Shown here piece by piece: positions 44,496-51,166 of a DNA stretch of 64,000 nucleotides. Both the position numbers and the translations under genes were made by a program. Numbering within the stretch: position 1 is the first letter of the stretch; every line of letters starts with the position of its first letter. The notes beneath the pieces were generated by a model. The model made no database searches. It was not told the DNA's origin and worked only from the letters and a program-made list of their open reading frames with translations. The stretch spans positions 1,674,001-1,738,000 of the forward strand of contig NZ_CP102602.1 in assembly GCF_024707485.1 (NCBI RefSeq), written 5' to 3'. This stretch comes from Thermococcus thermotolerans. GTDB lineage: Archaea; Methanobacteriota_B; Thermococci; Thermococcales; Thermococcaceae.

Positions 44496-45575
44496 TCACT
44501 GGCTCTCCTCTATAGCAACCACCTCAGTCATAGCTTCGGCCCTTATCTCCGGGTCGGGTATGCTCTCAACGATCTCCCGCGCTTCTTCAAACTCGTTTCT
44601 TTTTGCCAGCTCTACGGCTATTGCCCTCAGGGCGTCGCTCTTCTTGCGAACGTCCTTTATAGCTTTCGCGAACTCAAGCGCCCTTCTCAGGCTTCCGAGT
44701 TCGGTCAGAATCCTGGCTATCTTCTGCACGTTGGCCTCCGTGAAGCGCGGGTTTTTACAGTGCTCAAAGGCCCTGTCAACGACCTCCAGATACTCTACGT
44801 TGTTCACCCTCTTCATCCAGAGCGCCACTTCAAGCTCTCCTATGAGCCTCACGACCCCGGCGTACTTCTTCTCAATGAGCGCAAGGGCGTAGTGGTTCCT
44901 TCCCTCAAGGAGCGCCTGCCGTATCGACGGGAGGCCGACCTCGTAGACCGTCTGGGCCAGCTCTATCTTCTTCTCGACGACGGCCGCGCGCTGGTTTACA
45001 TGGAGCTTGTCAAATATGTCGAAGGCCATACGGTAGAAGTCGAGGGCTTTACTCGACGGAAGTGCATCACCCGCCTTCTCAAGGAGCTCGCCTATCCGTA
45101 TTATGCCGTCGACTTTAAGGTTGTACCCCACTTCCGCCCCGATTATTGTGTCAAAGGCTATGTTGAAGAGCTCAAGGGCGTTTTCGGGATAACCCCCAAT
45201 TGCCAGATGATACGCAAGCTCGGAGAGGACTATCCCCTTCTCTATTGGGCTTTTTATTCTACCAGTTACGTCCAGAGCACGATTGAAGAAATCCATAGCG
45301 TCCTCTTCGTATCCCATTATCGCGAGGGAAGAGGCTATCGTTGAGTACGCCACTGCTCTGCTGGCCGGGTCTTTGAGCTTCTTGGCTATGTACATGGCGT
45401 CCTCTATTATGCTGGGGATCCATTCTTGGGGCCCGCCGTGCTGGTATATAGCAACGGCTATGTCCGTGAGAACCTCTATCTGGTCCAGGGGATCCTTCAG
45501 ATTGTGAACCTCGGACAGGGCCTCCTCGTAGTACCCCCTTTCAATCAATAGTTCTATTTCCTCGCGCGTCGTCAT
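44496..45575 (-). CDS. TPR-like helical repeat protein
   Basis: A 359-residue protein built of about nine degenerate helix-turn-helix repeats of 34-36 residues, for example GYYEEALSEVHNLKDP, GYEEDAMDFFNRALDV and GYPENALELFNIAFD. It is a scaffold for protein binding; no catalytic part is seen. A TATA-like GTTTATAAGG (45602-45611) about 30 bases before the ATG and no ribosome site suggest a short leader. Confidence 0.75.
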   Translation of the reverse strand: MTTREEIELLIERGYYEEALSEVHNLKDPLDQIEVLTDIAVAIYQHGGPQEWIPSIIEDAMYIAKKLKDPASRAVAYSTIASSLAIMGYEEDAMDFFNRALDVTGRIKSPIEKGIVLSELAYHLAIGGYPENALELFNIAFDTIIGAEVGYNLKVDGIIRIGELLEKAGDALPSSKALDFYRMAFDIFDKLHVNQRAAVVEKKIELAQTVYEVGLPSIRQALLEGRNHYALALIEKKYAGVVRLIGELEVALWMKRVNNVEYLEVVDRAFEHCKNPRFTEANVQKIARILTELGSLRRALEFAKAIKDVRKKSDALRAIAVELAKRNEFEEAREIVESIPDPEIRAEAMTEVVAIEESQ

Positions 45576-45638
45576 CCTAACTGTTTAGTCTGTTCTAAAT
45601 CCTTATAAACATTCCCTGGCCACTTTAAGTGAGGAAAG

Positions 45639-46202
45639 ATGCTGACTCTGGCCCTTTACAACACGTACGACCCAAAGAAGCTCCATGAGGCCCACCTCAG
45701 GGCGATAGCCAGGGCCGGGCCAATTGCCCACGCCTACGGCTTCCATCTGGCACTGGTTGGCTTCCCCTTTGAGGGAGAGCCGCTGGACGTTGCCCGGGAG
45801 ATTAGCTCCCGCACCACGATAGGTGAGGGCGGAAAATACCTGCTTGAGCTGGCCGAGAGAAACCGCTTCCACCTTCTGGAGTTCCCCAGGAGGGGGTTTC
45901 CGCCGCAGTTCGGTGTCCCCGTCGCCACGACCAGAAAGCCGAGCGAGGAGAAGGAGATAACACCACTTGAGCTTGCAGAGAGGGCTTTGAGGGGTGAGAG
46001 TTTCCTCCTCCTGGTCGGCCTCGGCAGGCACGGCCTCCCGAAGGAAATCTTTAAGACCGCCCGCTACCACATGGACATCACTGGAAAGAGGGTAAGCTTG
46101 GAAACCTGCACCGCGATAGGTGCCATACCCGCGAGAATAAGCACCCTCATGGAGGCGCTGAAATGGAGGACTCATGGAAAAAGGATCTGGCGTGGATACT
46201 GA
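45639..46202 (+). CDS. DUF531 protein, possible SPOUT-fold RNA methyltransferase
   Basis: A 187-residue archaeal protein of the DUF531 family. ALYNTYDPKKLHEAHLRAIAR opens it and LVGLGRHGLPKEIF followed by CTAIGAIPARIST ends it, which resembles the knotted SAM site of SPOUT methyltransferases. The RNA target is unknown. It overlaps the signal peptidase gene by 40 bases. Confidence 0.75.
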   Translation: MLTLALYNTYDPKKLHEAHLRAIARAGPIAHAYGFHLALVGFPFEGEPLDVAREISSRTTIGEGGKYLLELAERNRFHLLEFPRRGFPPQFGVPVATTRKPSEEKEITPLELAERALRGESFLLLVGLGRHGLPKEIFKTARYHMDITGKRVSLETCTAIGAIPARISTLMEALKWRTHGKRIWRGY

Positions 46203-46639
46203 TAGCCCTCCTGGCGGTCTTCACGCTCCAGGTGGGCCTCAAACTGGCCCTTCACACTGATTCGCCCCTGGTAATAGTCGTCAGCGAGTCCATGGAGCCC
46301 GTATTTTATCGGGGTGACGTCGTCCTGCTCAAGGGTATAAACGAGGATAACATAGACGACGTCCGCGTCGGTGACGTTATCGTCTACAAACGGCCCGGCT
46401 ATGAATACCCGATAATCCACCGCGTCAGGGAGATAAACACGGTCGAGCTGGGGGGAAAGGTCGAGAAGTGCTTCGTGACGTGGGGCGACAACAACTGGGC
46501 TCCCGACCCCCCGTATCCGACACCCTACGGCACCATCCCCTGCGTTCCAGCTTATGCCGTTGAGGACAAGGCTTTAGTCGTCTTCCCGAAGATAGGGCTC
46601 ATCCCCCTCATAATAAGGGAGCACCTCGGCCTGGGATGA
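46163..46639 (+). CDS. Type I signal peptidase (general, archaeal type)
   Basis: A 158-residue membrane protease with one N-terminal helix. The catalytic serine is in VVSESMEPVF, the histidine in PIIHRVREI and the acidic motif in WGDNNWAPD. It lacks the C-terminal helix of the other peptidase (34063), so it looks like the housekeeping enzyme that cleaves Sec signal peptides. ATG 46163 follows GGAGG inside the DUF531 gene. Its stop codon lies within the candidate sRNA at 46633. Confidence 0.9.
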   Translation: MEDSWKKDLAWILIALLAVFTLQVGLKLALHTDSPLVIVVSESMEPVFYRGDVVLLKGINEDNIDDVRVGDVIVYKRPGYEYPIIHRVREINTVELGGKVEKCFVTWGDNNWAPDPPYPTPYGTIPCVPAYAVEDKALVVFPKIGLIPLIIREHLGLG

Positions 46640-46692
46640 TGTGAGGGTAGGTGTCCGAGGGTTCCGATGATGAGCTAATCGGCCCCTGACCC
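46633..46692 (+). ncRNA. Candidate C/D box methylation guide sRNA
   Basis: The order of motifs fits an archaeal C/D sRNA: box C-like ATGATGT (46636), a 12-base guide, D'-like CCGA (46655), an eight-base spacer, perfect C' ATGATGA (46667), a 12-base guide, and D CTGA (46686). GGG before C pairs with CCC after D. Length about 60 bases. Box C has one mismatch and D' is CCGA. It overlaps the signal peptidase stop codon. I did not find the target. Confidence 0.55.
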
Positions 46693-46702
46693 TACGAAAG
46701 AC

Positions 46703-46722
46703 AAGGGGGCTCCGCCCCCTTA
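46703..46722. repeat. Perfect hairpin ahead of the first repeat module
   Basis: AAGGGGGC-TCC-GCCCCCTT, eight base pairs with a three-base loop. It is one of about a dozen hairpins of the same build in 46.7-49.2 kb. Confidence 0.7.
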
Positions 46723-46727
46723 TCTCT

Positions 46728-46903
46728 CTGTACTCTCAAACCCCCGTAGTGGGGTTCCACCCCACAACCCCGTTCTTCTCTAAAAACCTGGGAAACTACG
46801 TTTCCCCACCTTCCTTACTCCTTAACCCTCCGGGGGGCTAACGCCCCCACACCCCCAGAAACTTTGCGAAGGCAAAGTTTCTATCCGCTCAGTGGTGACC
46901 GCT
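46728..46903. repeat. Multi-hairpin repeat module, copy 1
   Basis: This stretch of about 175 bases recurs at 48914-49084. It contains four short perfect hairpins: GTGGGG/CCCCAC (46749-46765), GGGAAAC/GTTTCCC, GGGGGC/GCCCCC, and ACTTTGC/GCAAAGT. The spacers between them (AAAAACCT and CCACCTTCCTTACTCCTTAA) are identical in the two copies. No open frame is credible. The arrangement looks like a structured noncoding element or a palindromic repeat family. Confidence 0.75.
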
Positions 46904-46936
46904 CTCCTCACCCATCGGAAGGGCTTGGGCTTCATC
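46885..46936 (-). ncRNA. Weak C/D box sRNA candidate
   Basis: On the minus strand GATGATGA (box C) is followed by 12-13 bases, CCGA, a C'-like GGGTGAGGA, 12 bases and CTGA (box D). The terminal stem is poor and C' is degenerate. It overlaps the end of repeat copy 1 and lies on the opposite strand to the lipoate ligase promoter, so it is uncertain. Confidence 0.25.
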
Positions 46937-46983
46937 ATCGCTGGACTTAAAAACGCTCACGACCTTTTAACCTTGGTGATGTC

Positions 46984-47733
46984 ATGAGGTTCATTCCGCT
47001 TATAGTTGCCCGGCCCGAGGTTCAGATGGCCATAGACGAGGCGATAATGCGCGCCAGAATCGAGGGAAAAGCCCCAGACACGGTCAGGCTCTACGCCTTC
47101 TCGCCGAGCTCGGTAACCATTGGGAGATTCCAGAGCGTCGTCCACGACGTCAACCTTGAGGAAGCCAAGCGGCTCGGCATCCCAGTCGTAAGGAGAATAA
47201 CCGGCGGCGGTTCGGTGTTCCACGACGAGTTCGGCGAGATAACCTACTCGGTGATCGTCGGCGAGGATTTACACCCCATGCTCAAAAACGTTGAGACGAG
47301 CTACCGCTATCTCGCGGGTCCTCTCGTTGATGCTCTGAAAGAGCTCGACCTCGATGCCGGCTTCTCCGGCCTCAACGACGTCGTCGCCAACGGGAAAAAG
47401 ATCAGCGGCTCCGCACAGACGAGGAGGAAGGGGGTAATCCTTCAGCACGGCACCTTCATGTACTCCACCCGCGTCGAGATACTCGGAAGGGTTCTGCGGG
47501 TCTCCAAGGCAAAGCTGGCCGACAAGGGTGTTTCGAGCATCTGGGAGCGTGTTACAACTCTGGAGCGCGAGGGGGTAAAGCTTAGCCGCTGGGAGGCCTA
47601 CGAACTTCTCAGGGACAAATTCGGGGCTGCCTTTGAACTTGTCGAGGGCGAACTAACGGACTACGAGCTTCAGCTTGCGGAGAAGCTGATAGAGGAGAAA
47701 TATGGAAACCCGGAGTGGAACGAAAGCCGCTGA
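46984..47733 (+). CDS. Lipoate-protein ligase A family protein
   Basis: A 249-residue biotin/lipoate transferase-fold enzyme. RRITGGGSVFHD binds the lipoyl tail, and the lysine in NGKKISGSAQ is catalytic. It attaches lipoate or octanoate to carrier lysines such as GcvH. It contains no C-terminal accessory domain; archaea often encode that part separately, and none is next door. ATG 46984 follows GGTGAT. Confidence 0.85.
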   Translation: MRFIPLIVARPEVQMAIDEAIMRARIEGKAPDTVRLYAFSPSSVTIGRFQSVVHDVNLEEAKRLGIPVVRRITGGGSVFHDEFGEITYSVIVGEDLHPMLKNVETSYRYLAGPLVDALKELDLDAGFSGLNDVVANGKKISGSAQTRRKGVILQHGTFMYSTRVEILGRVLRVSKAKLADKGVSSIWERVTTLEREGVKLSRWEAYELLRDKFGAAFELVEGELTDYELQLAEKLIEEKYGNPEWNESR

Positions 47734-47734
47734 A

Positions 47735-48373
47735 CTATGGTAGCCCCCATTTTCCTTCTGTTCCGTGTTCCTCTGCCAGTTCGTAGAACAGCTCATCTTC
47801 ACCGAACTCTTCTCTCAGCTTTCTGAAGCTTCTCTCCAGGCGCGGTAAGCGCCCCTTGCTCCTTCTCAGCATGTCGTTGCCAAGCTCGACGGCAAAGCGG
47901 AGGTATTCATCGTCGATTAAAATCCTTCCGTCCCTCCCGAGGGGCGCGGTTAGGTACTCGGTGGCGTTTATCTCGACGAGGTATCTCTTTGAGATTACCT
48001 TGAAGGTGGTGTACTTGAAGCCTGAAGCCAGGCCGAGCTCGTGGAGCCTCTTCGCTTTCTCGATGTCTTCGGCAACGACGTGGAATATCGGCGGCTGGCT
48101 CTTGAGGAAGATGAGGCCTCTCTCGGCGTTTCCCAGGGCTTTCCTAGCCTCTTCAAACCCAATCGGGCGGTGGACTTTGATGAGCCATCTTGAAAGCGGC
48201 TTCGCTCCTAGGGCCGGCTCCTCGATGATTCCAATCCTGCCGGAGCAGGAGGAGGTCGTGTAGATGCCATCGATGGAGTTTATGAGCAGGAGGAGGTCGA
48301 TTATGTCCCCGTCAACCTTTCCCTCTCTCATCGCCGTGAAGAGGCTGGTGAGTGCTTCGCGCTTTGCCTTCAT
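47735..48373 (-). CDS. taw3: tRNA-Phe wyosine N4-methyltransferase Taw3
   Basis: A 212-residue archaeal Taw3/Tyw3 protein that methylates N4 in wyosine synthesis at position 37 of tRNA-Phe. TTSSCSGRIGI, SRWLIKVHRPIG and SKRYLVEINATEYLTAPLG are the family motifs. ATG 48373 follows GGGAGG; the reading from 48388 crosses that site. It is convergent with the lipoate ligase gene, with a one-base gap. Confidence 0.9.
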   Translation of the reverse strand: MKAKREALTSLFTAMREGKVDGDIIDLLLLINSIDGIYTTSSCSGRIGIIEEPALGAKPLSRWLIKVHRPIGFEEARKALGNAERGLIFLKSQPPIFHVVAEDIEKAKRLHELGLASGFKYTTFKVISKRYLVEINATEYLTAPLGRDGRILIDDEYLRFAVELGNDMLRRSKGRLPRLERSFRKLREEFGEDELFYELAEEHGTEGKWGLP

Positions 48374-48477
48374 ATCTAAACCTCCCAAAGCCGGCTGTCC
48401 CGCTAAATCTCTCCCCAGCTTTCAGTTATGGTATGTAAAAGGTCTCAGCTCCCTCTTTCACACCCTTCTGTCGAAAA

Positions 48478-48487
48478 CTTTATAAAG
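48478..48487 (+). promoter_or_regulatory. TATA box of the tRNA-His gene
   Basis: CTTTATAAAG, 27 bases upstream of the tRNA 5' end, is a near-consensus archaeal TATA box. Confidence 0.75.
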
Positions 48488-48513
48488 CTAACCCAAAAGG
48501 TTTAGCTGGAAAT

Positions 48514-48591
48514 GGCCAGGGTGGTGTAGCCTGGTTAGCACAGGGGACTGTGGATCCCCTAGCCCGGGTTCAAATCCCGGCCCTGGCCCCA
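48514..48591 (+). tRNA. tRNA-His (GTG), CCA encoded
   Basis: A full cloverleaf folds: acceptor GCCAGGG/CCCTGGC, anticodon stem GGGGA/TCCCC with loop CTGTGGA (anticodon GTG), T arm CCGGG-TTCAAAT-CCCGG. An encoded G at -1 (48514) faces C73, the histidine identity pair. CCA is encoded at 48589-48591. No intron. Confidence 0.96.
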
Positions 48592-48679
48592 TCACATCAA
48601 CCCTTTGCTGGCGCATGTTGAGACTTTCGTCTCAACACGTCGGGAAGCTTCGCTTCCCACGAAGCGTTGACGGAAAGAT
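48592..48679. repeat. Hairpin pair downstream of tRNA-His
   Basis: GTTGAGAC-TTT-CGTCTCAAC and GGGAAGC-TTC-GCTTCCC are two perfect hairpins separated by a few bases, the same build as those in the repeat modules. They could end the tRNA transcript or belong to a degraded palindromic element. Confidence 0.6.
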
Positions 48680-48853
48680 AGCGTGCAATTCTAAAGTGCT
48701 TATTTTCCTCGGGTTTACTCTCTAACTGCCACTCTTACGAGGTTCTACTCCCAACAAGGCGTCCAGAGGACGCCAGAAGAAAAGTGAAACTCACAAAAAG
48801 TCCAGAGTTGGATGTTAAACCCGTTTTCATAGGCAAGTTTAGAGTGCACGCTT
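48680..48853. repeat. Element with imperfect 39-base terminal inverted repeats
   Basis: The left arm (48680-48718) and the reverse complement of the right arm (48815-48853) share AGCGTGCA, TCTAAA, TGC, TAT and CGGGTTTA in the same order, about 29 matching positions. They enclose 96 bases with a hairpin GGCGTCC-AGA-GGACGCC. This looks like a small nonautonomous mobile element or a long foldback RNA. No coding sequence or clear target duplication is seen. Confidence 0.5.
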
Positions 48854-48913
48854 GATTCTCTGCCAGTTCAGCAGGAAGGGAGTTCTTTTGGTGAAGCTTT
48901 TTTCAAAAGCTTC

Positions 48914-49084
48914 CTGTACTCTCAAACCCTCGGAGTGGGGCTTTGCCCCACAACCCCGTTTTCTCTAAAAACCTGGGAAACTACGTTTCCCCACCTTCCT
49001 TACTCCTTAATTCTCCGGGGGGCTAACGCCCCCACACCCCCAGAACTTCGCCTTCGCGAAGTTTGATCAAGGTTCGTGACCGCT
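48914..49084. repeat. Multi-hairpin repeat module, copy 2
   Basis: The second copy of the module at 46728. The hairpins GGGAAAC/GTTTCCC and GGGGGC/GCCCCC are identical. The first is GTGGGGC/GCCCCAC with a different loop, and the last is ACTTCGC/GCGAAGT, a compensatory change relative to ACTTTGC/GCAAAGT in copy 1. Spacers are identical over 40 bases. It is preceded by a further hairpin GAAGCTTTT-TTC-AAAAGCTTC (48893-48913). Confidence 0.75.
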
Positions 49085-49438
49085 TTTCAAGCGCCTCTTC
49101 CAGTGTGCATCTAACAAAAAGCTAATCTTTAGTATGGAATTCTCGTTAATTAGCCAAACCAAAAGCAGTCCCTCAAATACGACGCCCTTCGGGCGTCAAA
49201 AAGAAAAGTGGGGCTTAAATATGCGGTAGTTTCTATGAGAAATCCGGCATTAGAGGGTATAACTTTGAGGTATGCATCCTTTTTTAGCAAGCAGCCTCTC
49301 AGAGCGGTCACAGACTGTGATCAATCTTTGTCCGGTAACTGTGGCCATACTCCTGAATGGGGTTCGCTTCCTCGGCTACAATACCGAGGATGAATAACAA
49401 CCATCAAAAAATTCGAGATTGTTGTTCAAAATGAAAAG
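49085..49438. other. Gene-poor gap before the EVE gene
   Basis: About 350 bases with one more perfect hairpin (GACGCCC-TTC-GGGCGTC, 49180-49196) and a 61-codon open frame (49208-49393) that begins with GTG, has no ribosome site and no recognised domain. The frame ends in a Cys/His/Trp-containing segment that might be the tail of a decayed gene, but I cannot support that. Confidence 0.4.
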
Positions 49439-49870
49439 TCAGAGCAGAACTTCGATCAGTTTGTAGTCCTCCTCCGGGATTTCTCTCATTGCCTTGCCCA
49501 TCAGGTGGCCGCTCCAGCGCTTCTTGTTGGTGATGAAGCTGAGCTTTGGGATGAGAGGCTTGAAGTCGAGCTCGCCGAGTTTAACTGGCTTGATCTTAAT
49601 CCTGAGCGGGTAAGTCTCGTTGAGGTGTGGTGGGCTCTTGAATATCTTTGTTGAGTCGGTGTAAGGCTCGCTTACAACCTCGAAAATGCCGAAGATTTTT
49701 GGTTCGAGAATCTCTTTGTTCTTCCGCTCCTGCTTGACGTAGAAGACGAGCTTATCACCTGGTTTAACCTTGGCGATGGTGTTCCTGTGTCTCTTAGCGA
49801 CACCCCAGACGTTCCTCTTTTTGACAACCTCCCAGTTGTCACGAGTGGTGATGCAGAGCCAGTGAGTCAT
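49439..49870 (-). CDS. EVE-domain protein (UPF0310)
   Basis: A 143-residue PUA-like protein that is one EVE domain: [20 protein letters not shown] at the start, [12 protein letters not shown], and [20 protein letters not shown] at the end. EVE domains bind modified bases in DNA or RNA and often sit next to restriction enzymes, as here near the type I system. ATG 49870 follows GGTGA. It probably has its own promoter. Confidence 0.88.
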   Translation of the reverse strand: MTHWLCITTRDNWEVVKKRNVWGVAKRHRNTIAKVKPGDKLVFYVKQERKNKEILEPKIFGIFEVVSEPYTDSTKIFKSPPHLNETYPLRIKIKPVKLGELDFKPLIPKLSFITNKKRWSGHLMGKAMREIPEEDYKLIEVLL

Positions 49871-49995
49871 GAGGGTTCACCAGTTGGAGTTGGTTCGTCC
49901 GGCTTAATATCGCTTTGTGTCCCCACATGGCCAAGTTTGGGCACTAACATTTAAAAGAAGTTTACACAGAAGTATAAACGGAGATGAGGGTAAGT

Positions 49996-50043
49996 CCCGG
50001 TGTCCGCCGCGTACCTTGAGGTACGCGCAAATGGCGGCCCGGG
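49996..50043. ncRNA. Stable stem-loop, candidate structured RNA
   Basis: Three stems stack: CCCGG/CCGGG, CCGCC/GGCGG and GCGTACC/GGTACGC, capped by a TTGA loop, with a GCAAAT bulge and small internal loops. It lies alone in a 200-base gap between DUF3800 and EVE. A TATA-like TTTAAAAG at 49950-49957 could drive a plus-strand transcript. Strand and role are unknown. Confidence 0.45.
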
Positions 50044-50069
50044 GGCCGATTCCTACTTCTCGTTTGGTT

Positions 50070-50744
50070 TCAGTAAATCTGCTTAAACTTCAGGACTTTT
50101 CCGGCATCTTCAAACTTCTTAATGAAGTCCTCTCTGCCGTCGAGCCTCCTGTAGAACGCGTTAACAACGAAATCCGCCACTTGGATGAGAGGTTCTGCCC
50201 GTGAATCCTTCTGGTGAACGGTCACTTTCACCCCATAGAGTATGGCTTCGGTTATCATCTTTTGTATGTACTCTTCCAAGTTTTTCTTTCTAAATTTCGT
50301 GGTGTGATAGTGGTCGAGGTACACCTCGACTGTTAGCGCTTTGTCCGGCGTGTATCCGATTCTGCCAAGATACAGTTTCAGTGAGTCCACTATTAGAACC
50401 CTCGCGATGTAGTTGTAGTGAGTGGCCTTTTGGGAGCGGTTGTTTTTGATGTAGTCGTAGGTGTTTTTCTTGTTCACATAAACGGCCGCTATATGAGCAC
50501 TAGGGCATTTGAAGAGTTCATTAAGAATGAATCTTCTTATTTTATCGTCGCTCTTCGAGGCCTTTAGCTCAGGGATGTCTTTTTTCTTCTTGCCGAGTTT
50601 CCCTCTTGCCTTCTTGGGGATCCTCCTTGCTTTTTTCACGTCATCTGCTTTGAGTATGATGGCACCCATAACGAAGTACTGACTGCTGCCTGCTGAAAAA
50701 CCTAAGTCTCCTGCCTCGTCGAGGACGATGTAAAGATGTGTCAT
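50070..50744 (-). CDS. DUF3800 protein (putative RNase H-like defence protein)
   Basis: A 224-residue protein of the DUF3800 family. YIVLDEAGDLGFS near the start and EPLIQVADFVVNAFY near the end supply the acidic residues of an RNase H-like site. DUF3800 genes are common in defence islands and mobile regions; their activity is unproven. ATG 50744 follows GGAGG by seven bases. GGTATATTTATTCC (about 50790-50803) looks like its own promoter. Its base composition is more A/T-rich than the housekeeping genes, which fits transfer. Confidence 0.8.
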   Translation of the reverse strand: MTHLYIVLDEAGDLGFSAGSSQYFVMGAIILKADDVKKARRIPKKARGKLGKKKKDIPELKASKSDDKIRRFILNELFKCPSAHIAAVYVNKKNTYDYIKNNRSQKATHYNYIARVLIVDSLKLYLGRIGYTPDKALTVEVYLDHYHTTKFRKKNLEEYIQKMITEAILYGVKVTVHQKDSRAEPLIQVADFVVNAFYRRLDGREDFIKKFEDAGKVLKFKQIY

Positions 50745-50854
50745 AGGCGTTCCTCCGTTTTGGCCTAAAGTACGTCTTTTTGCGGAATAAATATACCTTA
50801 TCCGTATCGTCGTTAAATTTCTGTCAGATTTTTGGCTTCTGATTTGTCGGTTTA

Positions 50855-51160
50855 TCAACCACTGAACTTCCAGTAGAGCACTAAGAGCGTTATTCCAAGG
50901 TAGAGGAGGAGCTCGGGAAGGCTTAGGAATATTGGGCCGATGTAAATCAGGCCAATGAGCCAGCCCATCAGGTAGGAGAATGACCAGAAGGGCATTACGT
51001 CTATCAGGCCAACCGTCATGAAGATGGAAAAGACGTTAAATAAAAAGGACATCCATGGGAGTCCGAAGCTGTAGGCGAAGGCCCGGACTATTTTAGTGGT
51101 GATAAAACCTGTGACTGCCCCGCCAATGGCCCGGGCAAAGCCGTAGTTTGCTCCGGGAAT
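50855..51160 (-). CDS. Small membrane protein, apparently with an ATT start
   Basis: The frame reads through 101 residues of membrane-like sequence (including FARAIGGAVTGFITTKIVRA, then several more helices). The first ATG (51052) would remove the first helix and has no ribosome site. A strong GGAGGTGA lies seven bases before an in-frame ATT at 51160, and the frame closes just upstream. This suggests a rare ATT start, or a start elsewhere that I cannot see. The gene begins seven bases after the coiled-coil gene stop, so it belongs to the type I R-M operon. The family is not recognised. Confidence 0.55.
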   Translation of the reverse strand: MPGANYGFARAIGGAVTGFITTKIVRAFAYSFGLPWMSFLFNVFSIFMTVGLIDVMPFWSFSYLMGWLIGLIYIGPIFLSLPELLLYLGITLLVLYWKFSG

Positions 51161-51166
51161 TAGAGC

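Noticed and set aside
46728-49084. The hairpin modules as a CRISPR array
   Set aside because: There are only two copies over 2 kb, no regular repeat-spacer unit and no cas genes in the window.
49208-49393. A 61-codon plus-strand frame that might be a transposase remnant
   Set aside because: GTG start without a ribosome site, no similarity that I can name, and the Cys/His residues are too few to argue for a TnpB zinc finger.
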